DNA from: Holophagales bacterium UBA5704
GTDB taxonomy: Bacteria > Acidobacteriota > Thermoanaerobaculia > Multivoradales > UBA5704
Length of the DNA: 64,000 nt
NCBI GenBank assembly: GCA_002420005.1
Contig: DIHE01000147.1
Coordinates: 69,389-133,388, forward strand
Direction of reading: 5' to 3'
Part shown: piece after piece, positions 44,675 through 52,585 of the stretch
Numbering within the stretch: the first letter of the stretch is position 1
Layout: each line of letters starts with the position of its first letter
The notes under the pieces: generated by a model
Databases searched by the model: none
Seen by the model: the letters and a program-made list of their open reading frames with translations, nothing else
What the model was told of the DNA's origin: nothing
Program-made: the position numbers and the translations under genes

Positions 44675-46099
44675 CTACGACAGCTCCGGCTGTGGCCACA
44701 ACCACTCCCCCACCGCCTTTTCCACCGGCAAGGCGTACGCATCGCGCCGCAGGCGCCAGCGGGCGAGGGCGCGCACCGGACGGCTCCAGGGGGTGCCGGG
44801 CGCCCAGGCGATGCGCTGGTAGAACTTGAAGCGCTCGACGCGCCGATGCACCTGCGGGCTCACCCACGGGCCGGCCGAGCCGATGAAGTCGAAGCGTGCC
44901 CACTCGTCCAGGGTCGTGGGCAGCACATAGCCGCCCGCGACCGCCTCGTCGGTCAACGGGGAGCCGGGGTATGGCTTGAAGTAGAAGACGGGCGTCTCGA
45001 ACTCGGGAGACATCGACCGCAGCCGCTTCGCCACGTCGAGGGAGGCGCGGATGCTCGCCTCGGTCTCGTCGGGAAAGCCGACGATGAACGGGAAGATCCC
45101 CTTGACCCCGTGGCGCCGGCACTTCTCGGCGCTGCGGAAGACCTGCTCCAGCTTGATGTCCTTCTTGATGCGGTCCATCATCTCCTGCGAGCCCGCCTCG
45201 ACGCCGATGATCACGCGGCGCAGACCGGAGCGCCGGCAGGTCGCCAGCACGTCCTCGGCGAGGCGGTCGCCCTGGTCGGCGCGCATGGTGGCGGCCCAGG
45301 TGGTGCGCACGCCGCGCCGCAGGATCTCCTCGGCCACCGCGGCCACCCGCGGCGCATAGGTGAAATAGGTCTCGTCCTGGAGCGACAGATCGTCGAACCC
45401 GTAGCGCCGCCACAGCGCCTCGATCTCCTCGCCCATGCGCTCCGGGGCCAGACCCACCCATTTGCGGTTGTAGACGAACGGATCGGCGCAGAAGGTGCAC
45501 CGGAAGGCGCAGCCCTGGGAGCTGATGTAGTCGATCTGCCGCCGCCCCTTGAGGGTGTAGTAGCGCTCCACCGGCACCAGGCGGTAGTCGTGCGGGCGCA
45601 GCCGGTTGAGATCGAGCAGCGCGCGCGCCGGGTTCTGCCGCACCTCGCCGTCCACCGTGCGGTACGCGCACCCCGCGCAGCCCTCCAGCTCGCGGACGCT
45701 CTCGCCCGCCGCCAGCCGGTCGCAGATCTCGTGGAATGTGATCTCGCCCTGCGCCTGGACGGTGACGTCCACGCTCGGCTCGTCCAGGCACTCGCGGCCG
45801 AACAGCGACGGATGCCAGCCGCCCCAGACGACCGGCAGGTCCGGCCGCCGCGCCTTGACCGCGCGCGAGATGCGCACCGCGTCCTCGATCGGGCCGCCGG
45901 TCAGCACGCTCACCCCCAGGCAGAGCGCACCGTCGAGCTGCGCCAGGACCGCCGCCACCGGATCGTCCTCCAGCCGGCCGTCCACGATCACCGGCTCGTA
46001 GCGCTCGGGGTCGAGGTGCGAGCCCACCGCGAGCAGGGCGAGCGGCATGGTGTAGAACACCGCCCTGGGGTTGTAGAGGAGGACCTTGATCCTGCTCAC
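44675..46099 (-). CDS. B12-binding-domain radical SAM enzyme (second of two)
   Basis: A 474-residue class-B-type radical SAM protein. An N-terminal cobalamin-binding-like Rossmann domain (LLYNPRAVFYTMPLALLAVG, VVWGGWHPSLFGRECLDEPS) precedes the radical SAM core, whose cluster motif CX3CX2C is in SSQGCAFRCTFCADPF. Further motifs are LSLQDETYFTYAP, GLRRVIIGVEAGSQEMMDRI and GIFPFIVGFPDETEASIRAS, the GFPxE pattern of BchE-like enzymes. GTG 46099 overlaps the stop of the preceding radical-SAM gene (GTGA). The reaction is unknown: members methylate unactivated carbons, close rings or modify lipids. Confidence 0.85.
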   Translation of the reverse strand: MSRIKVLLYNPRAVFYTMPLALLAVGSHLDPERYEPVIVDGRLEDDPVAAVLAQLDGALCLGVSVLTGGPIEDAVRISRAVKARRPDLPVVWGGWHPSLFGRECLDEPSVDVTVQAQGEITFHEICDRLAAGESVRELEGCAGCAYRTVDGEVRQNPARALLDLNRLRPHDYRLVPVERYYTLKGRRQIDYISSQGCAFRCTFCADPFVYNRKWVGLAPERMGEEIEALWRRYGFDDLSLQDETYFTYAPRVAAVAEEILRRGVRTTWAATMRADQGDRLAEDVLATCRRSGLRRVIIGVEAGSQEMMDRIKKDIKLEQVFRSAEKCRRHGVKGIFPFIVGFPDETEASIRASLDVAKRLRSMSPEFETPVFYFKPYPGSPLTDEAVAGGYVLPTTLDEWARFDFIGSAGPWVSPQVHRRVERFKFYQRIAWAPGTPWSRPVRALARWRLRRDAYALPVEKAVGEWLWPQPELS

Positions 46100-47118
46100 G
46101 GAGCCTCCTCGGTGAGCGCCAGCGAGCACACGCAGCGGCGGCAGATCGCGTCGCGCGCCATGTCGAGCCCGCGGCGCCAGGCGAGGGCCTCGGGGCTGTT
46201 GAGCACCGCCGCCAGGCTGCCGGCCGTCCGCAGGTTGCCCAGCGCCGGCTGGAAGAAGCAGGGACGCACCTGGCCGTCCGCCTCGACCACCGTGGAGACC
46301 CACGGCGCATTGCAGGTGACCGGCGCGAAATCCCCCTGGCCGAGGAGCGCCACGAAGTGCTGCAGGAGGCGCCGGCGCAGCTTGTCCGGGCTCTCGGCGA
46401 TGAAGCCGGCGGCGAAGTCGTCCGCGTGCTCTCGCTCCAGCGCGTCCAGCTCCGCGGCGAGGAGCGGCAGCTCGTCCGGCGCCAGGGCCACCGTCGCCGC
46501 CTGGTCGGCGTCCCAGCCGCCGGGCCGGTTGAACGCTTCGCTGGTCACGTCGGCGGCGAGGAAGCTGATCCGGTCGAGCCCCAGCTCGTGCGCGGCGCGC
46601 ACGGTCGCGCGCAGCGCCCGGAAGTTCTCGCGCTGCACCGTGCACCGGCCGGAGATCGCCACCCGCGGATCGGCGGCGCGCACCGCGGCCACCCCGTCGG
46701 CCAGCTTCTCGTAAGCCCGCGCCACGTTGCGGATGCGGTCGTGGACCTCCCGTGGGCCGTCCAGGCTGACGATGACGTCGTCGCACCAGCCCACCAGCCG
46801 CGCCGCATCCCGCCGCAGGAGGAGGCCGGTCGAGAGGAGGGTGATGCCGATCCCCGCGGCGTGGATCGGCGCACAGAAGGCATCGAGATCGGAGTGCAGC
46901 AACGCCTCCCCACCGGAGAGGACGACGCGCCGCACACCGAGCGCCCGCCACTCCGGCAGCCATCCGGCGACCTCGTCGGCGTGCAGCTCGCCCTTCTCGC
47001 GCGCCCGCCAGATGTCGCACATCAGGCACCGGCAATTGCACCGGCTGTGCGGAAAGAGGATCAGGATCGGCAGCCGCTCGATGGGATCGATCCGCGGCGG
47101 CGGAGCGGGTGCCGTCAT
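46096..47118 (-). CDS. Radical SAM enzyme with SPASM-like C-terminal cysteines
   Basis: A 340-residue radical SAM protein without a B12 domain. The cluster motif CX3CX2C is in PHSRCNCRCLMCDIWRARE near residue 30. It is followed by VVLSGGEALLHSDLDAFCAP (GGE motif), DDVIVSLDGPREVHDRIRNV and ISGRCTVQRENFRALRATV. The C-terminus carries extra cysteines (VRPCFFQPALG, then ICRRCVC), like a SPASM or twitch auxiliary-cluster domain. Enzymes of this type modify peptides, sugars or cofactors. Start and stop both overlap the neighbouring genes by 4 bases. Confidence 0.85.
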   Translation of the reverse strand: MTAPAPPPRIDPIERLPILILFPHSRCNCRCLMCDIWRAREKGELHADEVAGWLPEWRALGVRRVVLSGGEALLHSDLDAFCAPIHAAGIGITLLSTGLLLRRDAARLVGWCDDVIVSLDGPREVHDRIRNVARAYEKLADGVAAVRAADPRVAISGRCTVQRENFRALRATVRAAHELGLDRISFLAADVTSEAFNRPGGWDADQAATVALAPDELPLLAAELDALEREHADDFAAGFIAESPDKLRRRLLQHFVALLGQGDFAPVTCNAPWVSTVVEADGQVRPCFFQPALGNLRTAGSLAAVLNSPEALAWRRGLDMARDAICRRCVCSLALTEEAP

Positions 47119-47891
47119 GCCGGCCGCCGCTCCAGCTCGATCAGATAGTGGTCCGCCAGCCAGGGGAACGGAGGCACCGGTTCGAGCCGCCGCTCCCAGC
47201 GGGCGAGGACGGCCAGCAGCCGCGGATGCCGCCGGGTCCAGGCCTCGACATAGGTCGGCGGCAGGAAGACCCCGACGGCACCGGTGCGCAGCACCCGGAA
47301 CTCGCGGGAGAACGCCGCCTTGAGCGTGCGGATCGAGGGATAGCGGACGGTCATCCCGCGCCACGCCACGCCGCCCCGCCGCAGCCGCCGGAAGGCCCTC
47401 CCGGGATCGCCCTGGCCCAGATAGAACATCCATTCCCAGGGGACGAGCGGACCCATCACGCAGAGCAGGGCCGGAGCCCCCGGGCGCAGCTGCCGCCCGA
47501 GAGCGCGGGACACCGCCGGCAGGTCCGCCACGCAGTTGAGCCCGCCGAAGTCGGACAACGCACCGTCGAAGGGACCGGGAAGGACCTCCGTCCCCAGGTC
47601 CTCCACCGCCTGGTGACGGATCTCGACCGAGCCCGCGAGCCCCGCCGCCGCCACTTTGCGCCGCGCCTCCTCGACCATCCCCGCCGAGGCGTCGAGCGCC
47701 GTCACCCGCACGCCCCGCCGGGCCAGATGGAGCGCATCCTCTCCGGTGCCGCAGGCCAGCTCCAGAACGTGGTCGCCGGGAGAGAAGCGGGCATCGAGCC
47801 GGCGCCAGACGGCTTCGCGGAGGAGCGTGCCGAGGGGGGTGGCGGTGAAGGAGGCGTCGTAGGCCGGGGCGAGCGTATCGAAGGCCTTCAC
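47115..47891 (-). CDS. Class I SAM-dependent methyltransferase in the radical-SAM cluster
   Basis: A 258-residue methyltransferase beginning (GTG 47891) VKAFDTLAPAYDASFTATPL, the usual UbiE-like opening. Motif I is DHVLELACGTGEDALHLARR, then RVTALDASAGMVEEARRKVA, FDGALSDFGGLNCVADLPAV and ALGRQLRPGAPALLCVMGPL. Long runs of basic and aromatic residues in the C-terminal part (PPTYVEAWTRRHPRLLAVLA) suggest a membrane-near or large hydrophobic substrate. It overlaps both neighbours by 4 bases and so is made stoichiometrically with the radical-SAM enzymes. Confidence 0.87.
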   Translation of the reverse strand: MKAFDTLAPAYDASFTATPLGTLLREAVWRRLDARFSPGDHVLELACGTGEDALHLARRGVRVTALDASAGMVEEARRKVAAAGLAGSVEIRHQAVEDLGTEVLPGPFDGALSDFGGLNCVADLPAVSRALGRQLRPGAPALLCVMGPLVPWEWMFYLGQGDPGRAFRRLRRGGVAWRGMTVRYPSIRTLKAAFSREFRVLRTGAVGVFLPPTYVEAWTRRHPRLLAVLARWERRLEPVPPFPWLADHYLIELERRPA

Positions 47892-49276
47892 GCCTCCACC
47901 TCCCCCGCCAGCCCCGCCATCGCCACCCGCGCCCCCTCGGCCGCCGCCCGCTCGGCCGCCGCCGCCGCGGGGTCGGAGCCCTCCAGGCGGAACGCGGCGA
48001 CCTCGCCGCGCAGCCAGCGGTCGGCCTGCTTGTAGTAGGCGCGGGAATGGCGTCCGCGCACCTTGTAGTCGCGGTCGGTCGCCGCCTCCCAGTCGAGCCC
48101 GGAGACCACCCGGTCCTGGACGTCCTTGTAGTAGCCGGTGTCCTTGATCGGGTAGGCGACGGTGGTGAAGAAGACGTCCGGATTCGCCTTCTTGACGTGC
48201 TCGATGGTGGCCGCCATGTCGTCCTCGGTCTCGCCGTCGTAGCCCCACATGAGGAACATGCCGACCTGGATGCCGTGGCGCTGGGCGGCCTTGGTGGCCC
48301 ATTGCACCTGCTCGGCCGTGACGCCGCGCTCCATCGCATCGAGAATGCGCTGGCTGCCGCTCTCCGAGCCGATCCAGATGCGGTAGCACCCCATCGCCGC
48401 GAGCGTCTCCAGCACCTCCTCGCGCATCATGCGGTCGGCCCGCGAGATGGTCTCGAAGGGGAGGCGCAGGCCGCGCCGCTTGAGCTCCGCGGCGTAGTCG
48501 AACAGCCAGCGGTGGCTGATGGTGAACACGTCGTCCGCATACCAGAGCTGCTCCGGCCGCCACCGCTCGCGGATGTGCTCGACCTCGTCCGCCACGTCCT
48601 TCCAGCTCCGCCGCCGGTGGCTGAAGCCGAACACCGCGTGCGAGCACCAGCGGCATTTATACGGACAGCCGCGGGCGGTGATCAGGTTGACGCTCCCCAT
48701 CCCATGGTGGGTCCGCCAGGTCTCCACGTAGCGGTCGAGATCGATCTGCTCGCGATCCGGCCAGGGGAGGGTGTCCAGGTCGGGGATCTGCGCCCGCTCC
48801 GGGTTGCGGACCACGGCGCCGGTCTCGTCGCGGAAGAGGGTGCCCGCCACGCCGTGCAGCCGGTGTGCCCCGCCGCGAGACAGAGCGGGCAGCAGCTCCG
48901 CCAGCGTCTCCTCCCCTTCGCCGACCACCACGACGTCGGCCCCACGCGCCAGATACTCCTCCGGATACCCGGCCGACTCCGGCCCGCCGAGCACCACCGT
49001 CCACCCGTGCGCCTTGGCGACCGCGGTCAGCTCCAGCACCGGCCGGCGGGTCATGAGGTTGGTATAGATCCCCACCACCCCCGGCCCCTGCGTCAGCCGC
49101 GCGATCAGCTCGGAACGCTGTGAGAACGTCGTATCGAAGATCTCGACGCCGAACCCGGCGCGCCGCAGGAAGGAGGAGATCGAGAGCAGCCCCAGGGGGG
49201 GATACGGCTTCATGATCTCCCGCTCCTTCTCGTCTTCGTCGAGGAAGTAGCCGTGGGTGAGCAGGAGATCCGTCAT
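47888..49276 (-). CDS. B12-binding-domain radical SAM enzyme (first of two)
   Basis: A 462-residue BchE-type radical SAM protein. The N-terminus (LLLTHGYFLDEDEKEREIMK, PPLGLLSISSFLRRAGFGVE) and WTVVLGGPESAGYPEEYLAR with DVVVVGEGEETLAELLPALS form the cobalamin-binding domain. The cluster motif is in TARGCPYKCRWCSHAVFGFS. QLWYADDVFTISHRWLFDYA, MGCYRIWIGSESGSQRILDA and GMFLMWGYDGETEDDMAAT follow. ATG 49276 lies 9 bases behind ffh. It heads a block of four genes with overlapping starts and stops. Confidence 0.87.
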   Translation of the reverse strand: MTDLLLTHGYFLDEDEKEREIMKPYPPLGLLSISSFLRRAGFGVEIFDTTFSQRSELIARLTQGPGVVGIYTNLMTRRPVLELTAVAKAHGWTVVLGGPESAGYPEEYLARGADVVVVGEGEETLAELLPALSRGGAHRLHGVAGTLFRDETGAVVRNPERAQIPDLDTLPWPDREQIDLDRYVETWRTHHGMGSVNLITARGCPYKCRWCSHAVFGFSHRRRSWKDVADEVEHIRERWRPEQLWYADDVFTISHRWLFDYAAELKRRGLRLPFETISRADRMMREEVLETLAAMGCYRIWIGSESGSQRILDAMERGVTAEQVQWATKAAQRHGIQVGMFLMWGYDGETEDDMAATIEHVKKANPDVFFTTVAYPIKDTGYYKDVQDRVVSGLDWEAATDRDYKVRGRHSRAYYKQADRWLRGEVAAFRLEGSDPAAAAAERAAAEGARVAMAGLAGEVEA

Positions 49277-49285
49277 GGTGGGCTC

Positions 49286-50620
49286 CTACCCCCGCATCCC
49301 CGCCCCGCCCCCCATGGCGCGGCGGAGCCATTTGCCCTGGACGCCCTTCATCATCTTCTGCATCTGCTTGTACTGCTTGAGAAGGCGGTTGATCTCGGCG
49401 ACGGAAGTGCCGGAGCCCATGGAGATGCGGCGCTTGCGGCTGCCGTTCAAGACGTCCGGCCGGTTGCGCTCCTGCGGGGTCATCGAGTTGATGATCGCCT
49501 CGACCTTCTTGAGGCCGCCCTCGTCCACCTGCGAGGCGTCGAGCGCCTTCAAGGGGCCGACCTTGGGCAGCATCTCCAGGACCGAGGCGAGAGGACCGAG
49601 ACGGCGGATCTGGCGCAGCTGGTCGCGCAGGTCCTCCAGGGTGAACTGCTTGTTCACCATGCGCTCGGCGAGACGCTGCGTCTCGGCGCCGTCCAGACCC
49701 TTCTCGGCCTTTTCGATCAGCGACAGGATGTCGCCCATGCCGATCATCCGCGAGGCCATGCGCTCGGGATGGAACAGCTCCAGGTCGTCCGACTTCTCGC
49801 CGATGCCGACGAAGCGGATGGGCACCCGCGCCACGGTGCGGATGGAGAGCGCCGCACCGCCGCGGGAGTCGCCGTCGAGCTTGGTCAGGATGGCGCCGGT
49901 GAGCGGCAGGGCGGCGGCGAACTGCTCGGCGCTCTTCACCGCGTCCTGACCGGTCATCGAGTCGGCGACAAACAGGGTCTCCACCGGCTGGATCGCCTCG
50001 GCGAGCCGGCGGATCTCGTCCATCAGCGCCGCATCGACGTGCAGGCGGCCGGCGGTGTCCATGATCATCACGTCGTGGCCGCGCTGGCGGGCGATGCCCA
50101 GCGCGCGCGTGCCCAGCGCCACCACGGACTCCCCCGGCTCCGGCTCGATCACCGGAACGTCGACGCCGCGGCCCACCTGCTTGAGCTGCTCCACGGCGGC
50201 GGCGCGCTGCAGGTCGCCGGCCACCAGAAGAGGGTGCTTGCCACGCTTCTTGAGCCGCTTGGCGATCTTGCCCGCGGTGGTCGTCTTGCCCGAGCCCTGG
50301 AGGCCGCAGAGCATCACGACGGCCGGCCGGCCGTCGAGGCGCAGCTCGGTGCCCTCATCGCCGAGCAGGGCGGCGAGCTCGTCGCGGACGATCTTCACCA
50401 CCTGCTGCGCCGGGGTGAGGCTCTCCATCACCTCCTGGCCGAGAGCGCGCTCGCGCACCCGGTCGATGAACGGCTTGACCACCCGCAGGTGGACGTCGGC
50501 TTCGAGAAGCGCGAGCCGGATCTGGCGCAGCGCCGCATCGAGCGCCTCGGGGGTGACCTTGCCTTCGCCCTTCAAGCGGCTGAAGACGTCCTGGAGCTTG
50601 TTCTGGAGACCGTCAAACAT
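49286..50620 (-). CDS. ffh: Signal recognition particle protein Ffh (SRP54)
   Basis: Ffh binds signal sequences of nascent inner-membrane proteins and 4.5S RNA and docks to FtsY. The 444-residue product has the N domain (MFDGLQNKLQDVFSRLKGEG). The GTPase G domain shows MLCGLQGSGKTTTAGKIAKR, AGDLQRAAAVEQLKQVG, MIMDTAGRLHVDAALMDEI and TKLDGDSRGGAALSI. The methionine-rich M domain contains GMGDILSLIEKAEKG and RISMGSGTSVAEINRLLKQY with KQMQKMMKGVQGK. I start at ATG 50620; a TTG two codons upstream is the other option. A 620-base repeat region lies upstream. Confidence 0.97.
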   Translation of the reverse strand: MFDGLQNKLQDVFSRLKGEGKVTPEALDAALRQIRLALLEADVHLRVVKPFIDRVRERALGQEVMESLTPAQQVVKIVRDELAALLGDEGTELRLDGRPAVVMLCGLQGSGKTTTAGKIAKRLKKRGKHPLLVAGDLQRAAAVEQLKQVGRGVDVPVIEPEPGESVVALGTRALGIARQRGHDVMIMDTAGRLHVDAALMDEIRRLAEAIQPVETLFVADSMTGQDAVKSAEQFAAALPLTGAILTKLDGDSRGGAALSIRTVARVPIRFVGIGEKSDDLELFHPERMASRMIGMGDILSLIEKAEKGLDGAETQRLAERMVNKQFTLEDLRDQLRQIRRLGPLASVLEMLPKVGPLKALDASQVDEGGLKKVEAIINSMTPQERNRPDVLNGSRKRRISMGSGTSVAEINRLLKQYKQMQKMMKGVQGKWLRRAMGGGAGMRG

Positions 50621-50687
50621 GGACAAGACCTCGGCGTTGGGAGATCGCGGCGGCTCGTGCCGTCCGGGGGAGAAATGGTACCACGGG

Positions 50688-51120
50688 GGTCTCGATACGG
50701 CCGGCCCGGATCTCGAGCTTTGTGAGCTGCCTCGCGAGGTTGGCGACTTGCACCTCGGGGTTGGCTACCTGCCTCGCGAGGTTGGCGATCTGCACCTCGG
50801 GGTTGGCGGGCTGCCTCGCGAGGTTGGCGGGCTGCCTCGCGAGGTTGGCGACCTGCCTCTCAGGGTTGGCGGGCTGGATCTCGATACGGCCGGCCCGGAT
50901 CTCGAATTTTGTGACCTGCCTCGCGAGGTTGGTGGCCTGCACCTCGGGGTTGGTGGCCTGCCTCGCGAGGTTGGCGACCTGCACCTAGGGGTTGGCGAGC
51001 TGCCTCGTGAGGTTGACGGGCTGCCTCTCGGGGTTGGCAGGTTGCTTCTCGGGGCAGGCCGCCAACCCCGAGAGCTACGTCAACGGCTTCGCGAGTCAGG
51101 TCAACGGCCACGCGAGTTGG
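50688..51120. repeat. 21-bp minisatellite with heptad-coding register, upstream of ffh
   Basis: This 618-base gap (50621-51238) holds no recognisable gene but is filled from 50688 by tandem variants of the 21-bp unit GACCTGCCTCGCGAGGTTGGC. Alternating units carry GCACCTCGGGG in place of GCCTCGCGAGG. A longer block, CTCGATACGGCCGGCCCGGA, occurs at 50691 and 50880, exactly 189 bp (nine units) apart. After about 51060 the units appear in opposite orientation (GTCAACGGCTTCGCGAG type). Because 21 is a multiple of three, every frame reads as heptads; the minus strand between 50984 and 50613 gives ANLARQV/ANPEVQV/TKLEIRA. Whether it is translated is unclear. It is not a CRISPR array: units are contiguous, without spacers. 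Confidence 0.85.
51025..51074. repeat. Inverted repeat at the orientation switch of the minisatellite
   Basis: CTCTCGGGGTTGGC (51025-51038) and GCCAACCCCGAGAG (51061-51074) are perfect 14-base complements separated by 22 bases, marking where the 21-bp units change direction. It may act as the terminator of the sigma-54 activator operon that ends at 51239. Confidence 0.7.
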
Positions 51121-51238
51121 CCCGGCGGCGACAAGGTGCGGCTCGCCGGGAACAGCGCACGTCTCGGCCGGAACAAGGCGCCGGCCGCAGCGCATGGTCG
51201 ACGAACGCACCGGTGAGCCGAAAGACTCGGGATTAGAA

Positions 51239-52585
51239 CTAACCCTCTCCCAGGTTCTTCAGGATGTCGTACAACTGAGACCTGCTGATCCCTGCCCGCT
51301 CGGCCGCCATCTCCTTGTTGCCGTCGGTCTCGGCCAGAATCGCACGGAAGTATCGCGCCCGCACCCGGTCGTTGACCTGCCGCCAGGACTCACGGGCCGG
51401 ATCGAACCGCACCAGATGGTCCGGCTCGGCCTGGGGAGACTGGCGTTGAGCCGCTTCGAGGAGATGGAGGGCACTGATCGTCCCATCCGGGCCGGCGGCA
51501 TAGGCTGCGGCCTGCCGCACCGCCAGGCGAAGCTCCCTCACATTGCCCGGCCAGGTGTAGCGAAACAGCGTGTCGAGCACTCCGGCCGGCACCTTCCGTG
51601 CTCCCGGATACTCCCGGTTGTATTCGTCGAGGAAGCTCTGCACCAGCAGAGGCAGATCGGCCCGCCGCTCGCGCAGTGGGGGGAGGCGCAGGGTGAAACC
51701 ACGCAACCGCTCATAGAGATCGCGTCGGAACTGCTCCTCCGGGGCGGTCTCCAGATCCCGGCGGGTGGCCAACACGAGGCGGGCCCGCACCGGCTCCCAG
51801 CGGTTCCCCCCCACCGGCCGCACCTTGCGCTCTTCGAGCACCCGCAGGAGCTTCGCCTGGGCCGACGGCGTCAAGTCGCCGATCTCATCAAGAAAGAACG
51901 TCCCTTCCCCCGCAGCGACGAGCAGCCCCATCCGCTGCCGGTCGGCCCCCGAGAACGCTCCGCGCTCGTGGCCGAAGAGCTCGCTTGCCATCAGCTCGGC
52001 AGTGAGCTCCGCGCTGTTGACCGCCATCAGCTCTCCCGGCCGGCCGCTCCGGCGATGGATCTCCTGCGCCACCCTCTCCTTGCCGGTTCCCGTGTCTCCC
52101 AGGATCAGGACGGTCTCGTGCAGAGGCGCCACAGTCTCGATTCGCCGGTAAAGGTCCTGCTGTAAGGCGGTGCCGCCCCAGAGGTCTCCACAGCGAAACG
52201 GCGCAACGTCACCGGCCAGAATGAGCTCCCCCAGCACCCGTTCGGCCACGGTGTGCCCATCCCAGCTCCGGGGGGCCACGAGGGAAGAGGCACCACAGTC
52301 GAGGACCGCCCGGCGGTCACCCGGGGTCAGTTGGGGGCAGCAAACCAGCAGCGAGATGCCGGAATCCAGGGCCTCGCGCAGGTGCGCCACCTCTTCCCCG
52401 ATCTCGAGGACCTCGAGCGCCGGGAGAACCAGGACCGCACGGTCGATCCCTCTTGGAAGACGGCCCGGCATTCCGCCAGCCGACGGCAGGACCGGCAGCA
52501 CCTCGGAATCGAGCCCACAGCGGGCAAGCTCCCGCGCCATAGCCGCGAGGTCGAAAGAGGCGGAGCCGGTAAGCAGGATCGTCAT
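51239..52585 (-). CDS. Sigma-54-dependent activator with pseudo-receiver domain
   Basis: A 448-residue bacterial enhancer-binding protein, last gene of the CHAT-protease operon. Residues 1-125 look like a receiver fold (ILLTGSASFD, AVLVLPALEV, GISLLVCCPQ, GASSLVAP) but lack the acidic pair and the phosphoacceptor Asp, so control by phosphorylation is unlikely. The AAA+ domain has Walker A GDTGTGKE (163-170), the sigma-54 loop as GAFSGA (209-214; usual GAFTGA), Walker B FLDEIG (231-236) and YTWPGNVRELRLAVRQAAAY. A Fis-type helix-turn-helix closes it (NKEMAAERAGISRSQLYDIL). ATG 52585 overlaps the CHAT stop by 4 bases. The consensus sigma-54 promoter at 60077-60092, in front of this same gene set, is its obvious candidate target. 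Confidence 0.92.
   Translation of the reverse strand: MTILLTGSASFDLAAMARELARCGLDSEVLPVLPSAGGMPGRLPRGIDRAVLVLPALEVLEIGEEVAHLREALDSGISLLVCCPQLTPGDRRAVLDCGASSLVAPRSWDGHTVAERVLGELILAGDVAPFRCGDLWGGTALQQDLYRRIETVAPLHETVLILGDTGTGKERVAQEIHRRSGRPGELMAVNSAELTAELMASELFGHERGAFSGADRQRMGLLVAAGEGTFFLDEIGDLTPSAQAKLLRVLEERKVRPVGGNRWEPVRARLVLATRRDLETAPEEQFRRDLYERLRGFTLRLPPLRERRADLPLLVQSFLDEYNREYPGARKVPAGVLDTLFRYTWPGNVRELRLAVRQAAAYAAGPDGTISALHLLEAAQRQSPQAEPDHLVRFDPARESWRQVNDRVRARYFRAILAETDGNKEMAAERAGISRSQLYDILKNLGEG

Noticed and set aside
50613..50984. 123-codon heptad-repeat protein on the minus strand ahead of ffh
   Set aside because: Not listed as a gene because every frame of a 21-bp repeat stays open as heptads, no ribosome-binding site is convincing and the end overlaps ffh. 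Kept only as a possibility in the repeat finding.
50688..51120. CRISPR array
   Set aside because: The 21-bp units are contiguous, degenerate and without unique spacers, and no cas gene is nearby.
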